Source: Enoplosus armatus (taxonomy: Eukaryota; Chordata; Actinopteri; Centrarchiformes; Enoplosidae). From it: 64,000 nucleotides of DNA. The position numbers were made by a program, and so were the translations under genes. The stretch covers positions 22,726,501-22,790,500 of the forward strand of contig NC_092183.1 of NCBI RefSeq assembly GCF_043641665.1, written 5' to 3'. The first letter of the stretch is position 1; each line of letters opens with the position of its first letter. Shown here piece by piece: positions 51,400 to 60,770 of this stretch. A model generated the notes under the pieces. That model was not told the origin of the DNA, made no database searches, and was given only the letters and a program-made list of their open reading frames with translations.

Positions 51400-51904
51400 G
51401 TCCACCAGTGACCTTGTACTGTTTCTTTCAAAGAAAAATTGAATCAGGATCACCCCTGATCCAAAAATCCAACTTTTTAGGATTACCAAAATCCTGGATC
51501 AGCAGCGCTCTGAATGGTAACAACAGGTCACGGCCAGCAGGGGGCCACGTTCATATCTCCCCAACCGAACCTCGTACACTCTCCAAACCACCATCCGTCT
51601 CCCATAATTCGCCCATGCTGAACACGCAGGACGTGTCCCCAGCTCTCTACGACCTTCCGTTGCTGAGATACACAAAATCATGGCCAAAGGAAGTGACGTA
51701 TCTCCGGAACGGAAGCTCCTACACACTCGGGGATGCTACCGTTGGAAAGGCCGTCCCACTATTTCAATTCAAGGACCTGCTTTCAAGACTCTACGACCTT
51801 CCGTTCAAATGTTATTCACCAAAAAGTAAGTGCAGCTGGGTGCACTTTGGGCAAAACCTCCTAATCCTAATCCTAACCCTAACCCTTCCCCCACCCTAAC
51901 TAAA
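51400..51904. other. Unassigned DNA between LINE and AT-rich duplications
   Basis: No gene is supported; a 183-codon open frame (51348-51899) has no recognisable domain. The phrase ctctacgaccttccgtt occurs twice, 145 bp apart. The segment ends in a degenerate telomere-like tract (cctaatcctaaccctaaccc, 51862-51900). Confidence 0.4.
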
Positions 51905-53190
51905 TAAATAAAAAATATATTAACACAACAAGGATGATGTTGATGATGATTATTATTAATATTAATATTATTATTATTATTATTATTGTTATTACTAATA
52001 TTTATAATTTCCCCCCTCCTTTTCTTAAGAAAATAATTTTTTAAATACTTTCGTATATATTCATTTATTTATTTATTCAATTTTTTTAATGATTCTCCTT
52101 GTGTGGATTCCCTAATGATTTTAAAGAGTGTGTATTTAACTTTGAATTTTACTAACCTTTGTAAATAGTCCTAACATTTTTTCCACTCTTTTTTACACAT
52201 TATATATTGCATTGTTTTTTATATGGTTGATTTTAACGCACTTACTTTTTAACTTAGCACTTTTATGCATGTCTTATCCTTTTATGCTAGGGTTAATCTA
52301 CACAGGGAGTCTCAAACCCCCCCCCCCCCCCCCCCCCTTTTTTTATGTCTATGTTTATAAATGAATTCCTTTTAAATTATTCATCAACTATTGTGTGTTT
52401 TTTTTCTCCATCTTTCATTTTAGTGCACCACACGTAGGGATAACTATTGAGGAGGGGATTCGGGGCCCGTCCCTGTTTGATGAATCTTTTACCTATCACT
52501 TATTGGGACCCCTACTTTTATGTTTTTGGTTGTGTGCTTGATGCCGACTTGGTATATCCTAACAATTTTATATTCTTATCAATTTTAAATGAGTGTGGTA
52601 TTATCATGTTTTTATCTTTATTTCTAATTTTTGTGGTGTATATATTTGATTCATTGTTTGAAGTGTGTTTTATGTGATTTTAGCACTTGTTTTAAAAGCA
52701 CTTTCTTACTAACCCATATTCTAGCACTTTATTAACACGTTTTGTTTTTAGGTCATATAACCTAGTCTTAACCTTGTTAACACACTTTTAGCATGTTTAT
52801 GTGGGTCTTTTTAGCAGGTTTACCACAGGGACGGGCCAACACATAAAGTGCCCGTGGAGACCCAGGGAGGTTGGAGGATTCTTGTTAATTTACTTATTCC
52901 CGCTGGTACACCTGTTCAGTGGCCCAGTTATACCCCATATTTTTATAAAAGAAATCTATTATAATTTTTATTTTATTTAAAAAAAAAAAAAAAACGCTTT
53001 TTAAAGAAGGAGAGGAGGCAAACATGGAAAAGTAAAAAACATATCTATAGGGCTTTTATGAACAATCTTATTGACTTTTATGGAATTTTATTGGCCAAAG
53101 AAAAGTTTTTAACTAACTAATTTATTGTTCCCATGAGCCAGTGCACCTCGTAGTGTTCCTACGGAACACTCCGCTATTACCCAACCTAAC
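51905..53190. repeat. AT-rich duplicated unit, copy 1 (long)
   Basis: It shares with copy 2 the ordered blocks gatgatgattattatta, aatgattctccttgtgt, attttaaagagtgtgtatt, gacgggccaacacataaa, cgtggagacccagggagg and a terminal hairpin. It has a C-run at 52317-52337. Coding potential is absent. It is probably the non-coding part of an unidentified retroelement, possibly related to the PLE beside it. Confidence 0.7.
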
Positions 53191-53392
53191 CCTGGATTCA
53201 TCGATTGAAAACAATAGACCCGACAGGCTTAAATGAAAAGTACGGATGATGAGTCCACCTCCACTTGGTAAAAAAATTTATTTTTATAGTATTGACTAGC
53301 AATGCTTACCTCCTAGCCTCCTGGGGCCTCTTCGACACGGCACTTCCCGCCCTTCCTCTTTTGAAAAAAAGCCTCTCTGCGGGTGAAAAATG

Positions 53393-53437
53393 AATAAAAT
53401 ATATTAATACAACAAGGATGATGATGATGATTATCAT

Positions 53438-53468
<31 letters not shown>

Positions 53469-54267
53469 TATATTCCTTTCTTTTTTTTTTATAATTTTTT
53501 AAAAATATTTTCGTATAGGATCATTTATTTATTTATTTATTTTATCTAATGATTCTCCTTGTGTTGACTCCCTAATGATTTTAAAGAGTGTGTATTCAAT
53601 TTTGAATTTTACTAACCTTTGTAAATAGCCTTAACATTTTATACACATTATACTTATAAAATATTGTATCGTTTTTATGTTTGGTTTGCTTGGTGTATGC
53701 AAACTATTTTATATTCCTATGAATTTTAAATGAGTGTAGTTATTATCATGTTTGTATTTTTATTCCTAATTTTGTGGTGTATACATTTGATTTATTGTGT
53801 GGTGTGTCTTATGTGATTTTAGCACTTGTTTTAAAAGCACTTTTTTACTAATCCTATATTTTGGCATTTTATTAACACGTTTGTTTTAGGGCATACAACC
53901 TCGTCGGTTCTTAACACACTTTTAACATGTCTATGTGGGTCTTTTTAGTAGGTTCACCACAGAGACGGGCCAACACATAAATGCCCGTGGAGACCCAGGG
54001 AGGATGGAGGACTTTGTTAATTTACTTATCCCCGCTGTTACACCGGTTCAGTGGCCCAGTTATACCCCATATGAAAATAAAAAAGATTTTTAAAGAAAGG
54101 GAGGAATGCGAATATAGAAAAGTAAAAAACATATCCACAGGGCTTTTATGAACAATTTTATTGACTTTTATGGAATTTTTTTTGTACAAAAAAGTTTTTA
54201 ACATTCATCGTTCCCATGAGCCAGTGCCCCTCGTAGCGTTCCTACGGAACGCTCCGCTTTTACATAA
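53393..54267. repeat. AT-rich duplicated unit, copy 2 (internally deleted)
   Basis: Same order of blocks as copy 1 but about 400 bp shorter, with most of the missing sequence corresponding to about 52230-52540. It ends in the same hairpin and abuts the PLE direct repeat. The 53190-53392 gap contains no recognisable feature. Confidence 0.7.
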
Positions 54268-54489
54268 CCTAACCCCTCTCCCTTTAACCCTAACCCCTCC
54301 CCCTTTCCTAATCCTAAAACCCTCCTTCCCCTTTTCCTAATCCTATCCCTAAAACCCCCCTTCCCCTTTCCTCACCCTTACTCCCCCCTCCGCCCTTTTT
54401 CCTGACCCTAACCTTCCCCCCTTCCCCAAACTGTTCCCCTCCTTTAAATAAGCACAAGAGACAATTTCATTTATTGTTAAAACATTTAA

Positions 54490-54900
54490 TAAGGGAATTA
54501 AGGGGTTAAAAATTTAAATTACATTGACAAACAACAATTCATGGGGACCAATTCATTTAGTAAGGGCATTAAGGGGTTAAAAGTTAAAATAACATTGATA
54601 CAACGCGATTAAATTTATACTAATTTAATGATAAGGGAATCAAGGGGTTAACAAAGTTTACAGTTACACTTACATTTACAGAGAAACATTCCATTGACAT
54701 ATTTCATTTAGTAAGGGTATTGAGGGGTTAAAAGTTAAATTTACATGGGTAGAAAACTATTAAATTGTGATTTATTCGTCGGGAAAGGAATCAAGGGGTT
54801 AAAAAAGTTAGAAACTAAACAGCAACGTTAAAATTACATTGATAGAAAAACATATTATTGACATCAATTAATTTAGTACGGGGATTAAGGGGTTAAAAGT
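54490..54900 (+). repeat. Six-fold aaggggttaaaa array inside the pLTR
   Basis: Cores at about 54500, 54571, 54642, 54722, 54793 and 54887, so most spacings are 71 bp with two longer ones. Each core is followed by AT-rich text with acattgat or similar. The same array occurs in the right pLTR. Confidence 0.75.
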
Positions 54901-55076
54901 TAGAAACTAAAAGACCAATGAAAAAAACAGGGACAAAAAAACATCAAAGCCATCAAAGGCAGTAAGGGGAGTGGCTACCCACACACACACAGGGGAGAGC
55001 TCATTTTTGCTCAGACTCTTAAACAGACAACATCTCTCCAGTCAACTACCAGCAAGCCAGTCTTTTCTTTTCTTTT

Positions 55077-55134
55077 GTGTGCCATAGCCTGAAGAAGACC
55101 CACTACAGGGTTGAAACGTTGCTTTTGTGCACAC
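55077..55134 (+). ncRNA. Hammerhead-ribozyme-like motif in left pLTR
   Basis: The core CTGAAGA (55089-55095; position 7 is A, which tolerates change) and GAAA (55113-55116) enclose a stem II made from ACCC/GGGT. Stem I pairs GTGTGC (55077-55082) with GCACAC (55129-55134), and AGC (55086-55088) with GCT (55121-55123). The predicted cleavage base is T55120 after a minimal stem III, ACGT, which is self-complementary. Short-stem, probably dimeric hammerheads are known from Penelope-like elements. Stem II is imperfect. Confidence 0.6.
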
Positions 55135-55360
55135 GACTTTTTTGTTTTTACATATTTAAACACAGTTTATTTTTTTATTTTTCTTAAAAACAGATTTTAT
55201 TTAATTTTTGAATTTTTTTATTTTATTTGTTGATTTCATTTGGATTTTCGCCTCTTAAATAGATAACTTCATTAATAGATATATAAATAAATAAATAGAT
55301 ACATACATTAACATAACAAAGGCGACAATATATTTCATACAGCCATACCAGATTGCTCAT

Positions 55361-57158
55361 ATGTGGGATGGCTGGACGGAAGTGCGCTATGGCAGGAGAC
55401 GCCAGCGCTTCCGTCAGCCAGTTTGGGGCCGGGATTATGCTGCTGACCGGGGGACGGACCGTGCGCCTCCCGCCCCACGGGCTCAGTTCCCCCACCCTAA
55501 CCGGCCAGTGCCTCCCCCGGGTTGGGCGCGTTATTCTGGTCCCCAATCTCGTTCTTACGCTTCGGTCGTACAGGGGAACAATCAAAGACCTGCCCCTAGA
55601 GTGGTTCCTCAGGGAGCTGCGAGGTATGGACAAGCCGTACAACATCCAACCGATCCGGCATTTGGACGGTTGGTGCGAAAGATGCATGCAGTGATTAAGA
55701 AGGTCCATCACTTGCAAAACGTGGCACCAAAACCAGGGAAACCAGAACCGAGGATGATTTCTCGGATGGTGGAGGTTTTAGCCTCAATGATCAATCCTGC
55801 ATCCCCCACACCAGAGACGGTGGATTTCATACGGGGAAATGCAAAAAACTGGGGTTACACGACATTGGTCATTCTGGAAGACCATTACACAGCAGGTGTT
55901 AGTGGAACTTTCAGAGGTCATGATCCCAGATTGGAAACCGGCATTTCAAGTGGCTACAAAATGGGCCCGCCGAAACTTGCCCCGCATCACACAGGATGTC
56001 ATTGACCATGCTGAGGCGATGGTGGCATCCAGAGCAGATGTAGACAGGGACAACCACATACAACAAGGAACAACGGTTCCACAAGACAGACACGCAGCAC
56101 AAACACAGGTTACACAACAGACTCAAACCACTCAACAAGCAATAACAACATCACCAGATAGACCCACAAAACAACCACACATCCCACAAGACAGAGCCAC
56201 CATTAGCCACTCGGTGGCTACAATGGCGGTCCAGACGGACCAGGTGGCTGAACCTCCCTTGCAGCCCGCACAAGATCGTAGAGGGGAACGAGGGGGGAGA
56301 ACACCAAGGGGTTGTGTTGTGGCAGAAGACAGTTTTCTTCTGGAGATTGAGGAACAGGATGGTTCTCAGAGACAGACAGATCTCACCAGGGGAACTAGAA
56401 CAGATACGGGTCGGTCACTACTGGACTTGGACATAGGGGAAGGGAGGGCACAGGCAGTCACCTTAACACCCACCCACAATCCTATGACCTCCCGACAGGA
56501 GACAAGGGGAACCCATCAGGATATTGTCCAGGTCCACCAGGCGGAGAGTTTTTTGAGTGAAGGGTCCCAAGTAAACGTATCTGTGGATCAGACCTCCACT
56601 CCAAAACCACAGCATTGTACGGTGAGACGACATATCAACACTGAGCGCAAAATGATTGATTGGAGCTTGAGTGTGGGGAAGAAATGGCTCATTGTGGGGG
56701 ACTCCAATCTGTCTAGGATTCCGGCATATTGTATTCCGGACCTGCAGATTGAGAGCTACCCCGGGGCCAACTTCTGCCATGCTGAGGCACTGGTGGCTAA
56801 GGCGACAAGCCAGGTGGTAGTGGAAAAGGTCGTGTTAGCGTTGGGTCTTAACTGCAGGGGTCAGAAAGCCAAAGAGACTGCCATTAAACAGCTGTTAGGT
56901 GCGGTTAGGGCTGTAAAGAAGACATTTCCCTATGCAGAGATTTGGATCCCTGTCGTGAACTTTTCTGCTTCCCTGTCCCGGGAGGAACAGAGCACTATGC
57001 AGACACTTAACAAATATATCTGCACGAACTTGCCGTTCATTCCTGCTCTCCGGAACACGGACTTTCGGATGGAGAGAGATAATGTCCGTTGGACCAGGGA
57101 TACGGCCAAGGCCATGCTTATCCATTGGGTCGCTTGTTTAAACTTGGACCCCCAGTAA
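55361..57158 (+). pseudogene. PLE ORF1: Arg-rich protein with SGNH-hydrolase-like domain, one frameshift
   Basis: Read as 55361-56005 followed, after a frame change near 55890-55920, by the frame of 55839-57158. The N-terminus is Arg/Pro-rich (RYGRRRQRFRQP), as expected for nucleic-acid binding. Then come a helical region (LVRKMHAVIKKVHHLQN), a long polar linker with many Gln/Thr, and a C-terminal domain of about 160 residues. That domain begins KWLIVGDSNLSRIPAY and contains LALGLNC and DNVRWTRDTA, matching the SGNH block order (Ser of GDSN; Asn block; Asp-x-x-His/Trp block). The last block has Arg where a catalytic His is normally found. Its function is not known; by analogy with LINE ORF1 esterases it may act in RNP formation. 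Confidence 0.65.
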
Positions 57159-59357
57159 GCCTGGTACAGGAGGGGGCCAAGACGACACGATCCTTTGTGG
57201 CTCAAAATGTTATTGTTTTGGCAAAACAATTTCATCTTACAAAACCACAACAGGATTTATTAAATAGGGGATTAACATTCATTCCAGCAGTAGGTATTAC
57301 TAAAGGCCAAAAAAGACAACTTCAATTGGATATACAAAATTACCATCGGAAAATTAAGTTAGCTGCATATTTTAGAGATTCTGAAGAACATGAGGCACCG
57401 CCTTTCGTAGGGACCTCAACTTGGTCGCCATCAATGGATAAGTTACCGATAGAAATACCAATTTTGATCGAGAAGGATTTGGAGCTCTTTAAACAACATT
57501 ACAAACCTCGTAGGGAAAAATTCAACCTGTCACAAGAGGAGGTAAAAACACTTCGGGAGCTCATGCATAACAAGCATATAATAATTAAGCCCGCAGACAA
57601 GGGTAGTGCAGTGGTTATCCTAAGTAGGGAACAATATATATTTGAAGTGGAAAGACAATTGAATGACACAGTTTACTATAAAAAATTGGAAGAACCAATT
57701 TATACACAAACCATTCCTATTGTTAAAAGTATTTTGGATAAGTTAAAAACCAAAAGGTTTATCAATGATAAACAAAAAAAGTATTTGATGGGGGACTCAG
57801 AGCCCGAAGGTTCTACATTCTATCCAAGGTCCATAAGGACCCAGAAAAATGGACGGTGCCTTTCGAAATACCGCCAGGACGGCCAATCGTTTCAGATTGC
57901 CAGAGTGAAACCTATTATACAGCGGCCTATATTGATTTTTATTTGACTCCTTTGTCAATTAGACGTCCAGCGTATGCCAAGGATACGTATCACTTCATTG
58001 AAATTGTGAAAAGTTTACAGATACCACCTAATTCATATTTTTTCTTGATGGACGTGGATAGTCTTTATACTAATATTGACATTCCAGCAGGTTTAAGATC
58101 AGTCAAAAAGATTTTTCAAAAGTACCCTGACACCACGAGGCCGGATGAGGAATAATTACAATTATTGGAGATCAATCTGACCAAAAATGATTTTGTATTC
58201 AATGGTAAATATTATCTTCAAATTAAAGGAACGGCAATGGGCAAAAGGTTTGCACCGGCCTATGCAAATATATTTATGGCCAATTGGGAGGAGGAAGTTT
58301 TTGCTAAATTACAGAAGAAACCAATGCATTATTTGAGATATTTGGATGATATTTGGGGAATTTGGACCGGGTCAAAAAGGGAATTTGAAGAATTCGTTGA
58401 CATCTTAAACTCTCATGATTCGTCAATTACACTCAAATATGAAATTGACCAGCATTCAATTGATTTCTTGGATACAACGGTGTATAAGGGACCTACATTT
58501 GATCAGGATCAGAAATTGGACATTAAGGTGCATTTCAAAATTACAGATACACATGCTTTATTGTTTAAAACAAGTTTGCACCCCAAACATACCTTTAGGG
58601 GCATTGTGAAAGCACAACTCATTTGATTTAAGCGTATTTGTACTCAGGAAACAGATTTTAGAGAAGCGGTGGGAATTCTTTTCAAAGAATTACGCAACAG
58701 AGGATATTCAAGATCCTTCTTGAGACAATGTCTGAAAACCTTTCATATTCGGAGACAAGAGGATCCGAGGAAATTAATTCCTCTAATAACTTCATTTTCG
58801 TCAATTAGTCGCATTTTGAATGAGAAACTGAAAGCTAATTTTGCAACTTGGGTTGGAGACAAAGATGTAATTCCAACTGTAGGGTAATTTCTGTTTACAG
58901 ACGGAATAAAAACCTAGGAGATATTCTTGTGAGGGCAAAATTAAAGCCATTGATACAGGAGAAATCTCATAGGTTGGAAGACATATTCTGTAAGCTGAAA
59001 TATGTTAATAACAAAGTGGATGGAACAATATTTCAGATTCCACAAAACTTCAGCCCAAGATCTGCTAATTGTGTTTATATGATATTTTGTGTTAAATGTG
59101 GAAAGCAGTATGTGGGTGAGACTAAAAACTCAATTTTTACCCGCATGTCACAGCATAGATATAATATTAGGAATAAGAAGGAAATTCATACACCGTTGGT
59201 TAAACATTTTTTATTTCATGGTTCAGACTCTGTGAGAGTGGCTGGATTTAGGAGGAATCGGACTTGGACGGATGTTGATAGGAAGAAAACTGAAAAAAGA
59301 TGGATCTTTTGGTTAAACACAAGGAATCCCTTTGGATTGAATATCAGATGCAAATAA
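57089..59357 (+). pseudogene. PLE ORF2: reverse transcriptase plus GIY-YIG endonuclease, broken
   Basis: N-terminal block IIIKPADKGSAVVIL and RQLNDTVYYKKL; RT motif A in FLMDVDSLYTNI; motif B in IKGTAMGKRFAPAYANIFM; catalytic motif C in RYLDDIWGIW; then DFLDTTVYKG. The C-terminal nuclease (about 59060-59340) shows CVYMIFC, CGKQYVGETK, RMSQHR and a Glu/Asn pair in EKRWIFWLN, so the GIY-YIG residues are retained. Damage: a frameshift near 57805, stops at 58153-58155 and 58624-58626 (the latter plausibly CGA to TGA decay), and a frameshift near 58885. The start overlaps ORF1 by about 70 bases. Confidence 0.85.
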
Positions 59358-59491
59358 TTGAGATGATATGGGTGGGCACAACCATAGATTGGCTATATTT
59401 CCTTTCCCTACGATTAATAAACTCCCCTTTCTTACGCCTAACCCGCCTTCCCCTTTCCTAAACCTAACCGCTCCCCATTCCTAATCCTAAT
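59358..59491 (+). other. PLE 3' non-coding segment
   Basis: Follows the stop of ORF2, contains aataaa at 59417-59422 and runs into CCTAA-rich text before the right pLTR. Confidence 0.5.
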
Positions 59492-60762
59492 CCTAACCCC
59501 TCTCCCTTTAACCCTAACCCCTCCCCCTTTCCTAATCCTAAAACCCTCCTTCCCCTTTTCCTAATCCTATCCCTAAAACCCCCCTTCCCCTTTCCTCACC
59601 CTAACCCCCCTTCCCCTTTCCTCACCCTTACTCCCCCCTCCCCCCTTTTTCCTGACCCTAACCTCCCCCCTTCCCCAAACTGTTCCCCTCCTTTAAATAA
59701 GCACAAGAGACAATTTCATTTATTGTTAAAACATTTAATAAGGGAATTAAGGGGTTAAAAATTTAAATTACATTGACAAACAACAATTCATGGGGACCAA
59801 TTCATTTAGTAAGGGCATTAAGGGGTTAAAAGTTAAAATAACATTGATACAACGCGATTAAATTGATACTAATTTATTGATAAGGGAATCAAGGGGTTAA
59901 CAAAGTTTACAGTTACACTTACATTTACAGAGAAACATTCCATTGACATATTTCATTTAGTAAGGGTATTGAGGGGTTAAAAGTTAAATTTACATGGGTA
60001 GAAAACTATTAAATTGTGATTTATTCGTCGGGAAAGGAATCAAGGGGTTAAAAAAGTTAGAAACTAAACAGCAACGTTAAAATTACATTGATAGAAAAAC
60101 ATATTATTGACATCAATTAATTTAGTACGGGGATTAAGGGGTTAAAAGTTAGAAACTAAAAGACCAACGAAAAAAACAGGGACAAAAAAACATCAAAGCC
60201 ATCAAAGGCAGTAAGGGGAATGGCTAGCCACACACACAGGGGAGAGCTCATTTTTGCTCAGACTCTTAAACAGACAACATCTCTCCAGTCAACTACCAGC
60301 AAGCCAGTCTTTTCTTTTCTTTTGTGTGCCATAGCCTGAAGAAGACCCACTACAGGGTTGAAACATTGCTTTTGTGCACACGACTTTTTTGTTTCGACAT
60401 ATTTAAACACAGTTTATTTTTTTATTTTTCTTAAAAACAGATTTTATTTTATTCTTTTATTTTTTCATTTTATTTGTTGATTTCATTTGGATTTTCGCCT
60501 CTTAAATAGATAACTTCATTAACAGATATATAAATAAATAAATAAATAAATACATAAATTAACATAACAAAGGCGACAATACATTTCATACAGCCATACC
60601 AGATTGCTCATATGTTGGATGGCTGGACGGAAGTGCGCTATGGCAGGAGACGCCAGCGCTTCCGTCAGCCAGTTTGGGGCCGGGATTATGCTGCTGACCA
60701 GGGGACGGACCGTGCGCCTCCCGCCCCGTTCATGGGACGGGCTCAGTTCCCCCACCCTAACC
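59492..60762 (+). repeat. PLE direct repeat (pLTR), right copy
   Basis: The same order of parts as the left copy. It has an extra ~30 bp in the CCCTAA-rich tract and a 9 bp insertion in the ORF1 start. It ends within ORF1, at cccaccctaacc, and is followed by telomere-like text (60751-60782) and then satellite. Confidence 0.88.
60324..60381 (+). ncRNA. Hammerhead-ribozyme-like motif in right pLTR
   Basis: Identical to the left motif except that GAAACGTT reads GAAACATT, which breaks the ACGT stem III. The core CTGAAGA and the stem I pairing are kept. This copy would be expected to cleave less well. Confidence 0.5.
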
Positions 60763-60770
60763 CCCTAGCC

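Larger units (their letters stand above)
46815..51400 (-). mobile_element. Nearly full-length L2-clade LINE
   Basis: An element of about 4.6 kb on the minus strand. Its 3' end carries the familiar fish L2 tail (tttatttatatagcgccaaa read on +) ending in a short (ATTGA)n-type repeat at 46815-46850, the usual L2 terminus. The 3'UTR contains a (GA)n tract (47073-47104). It has two overlapping ORFs: ORF1 with an SGNH-hydrolase domain, and ORF2 with AP-endonuclease and RT. The 5' limit near 51400 is approximate. Confidence 0.88.
54268..55502 (+). repeat. PLE direct repeat (pLTR), left copy
   Basis: Nearly identical to 59492-60762; the match runs from cctaacccctctccc to cccaccctaacc. Order: degenerate CCCTAA-rich tract (54268-54440), an array of six aaggggttaaaa cores (54500-54890), a hammerhead-like motif (55077-55134), an AT-rich stretch and the first ~140 bp of ORF1. 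The high identity suggests that both copies arose from one insertion. Confidence 0.88.
54268..60762 (+). mobile_element. Penelope-like element (GIY-YIG class) with two pLTRs
   Basis: A composite of about 6.5 kb: direct repeat, ORF1, ORF2 (RT plus GIY-YIG), 3' non-coding DNA, direct repeat. RT joined to a C-terminal GIY-YIG nuclease is diagnostic of PLEs. Long direct repeats (pLTRs) that overlap the beginning of the coding region are also known for Penelope. Both pLTRs carry a hammerhead-like motif. The element cannot be assigned to Neptune, Poseidon or another vertebrate family from this sequence alone. Several stops and frameshifts show that it is no longer active. Confidence 0.85.

Noticed and set aside
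51348..51899. 183-codon open frame next to the LINE
   Set aside because: No domain; it runs into telomere-like repeats at its end and begins in the LINE's 5' region.
54268..60762. DIRS or LTR retrotransposon because of the long terminal direct repeats
   Set aside because: No tyrosine recombinase, integrase, protease or RNase H was seen; RT followed by GIY-YIG identifies a Penelope-like element.
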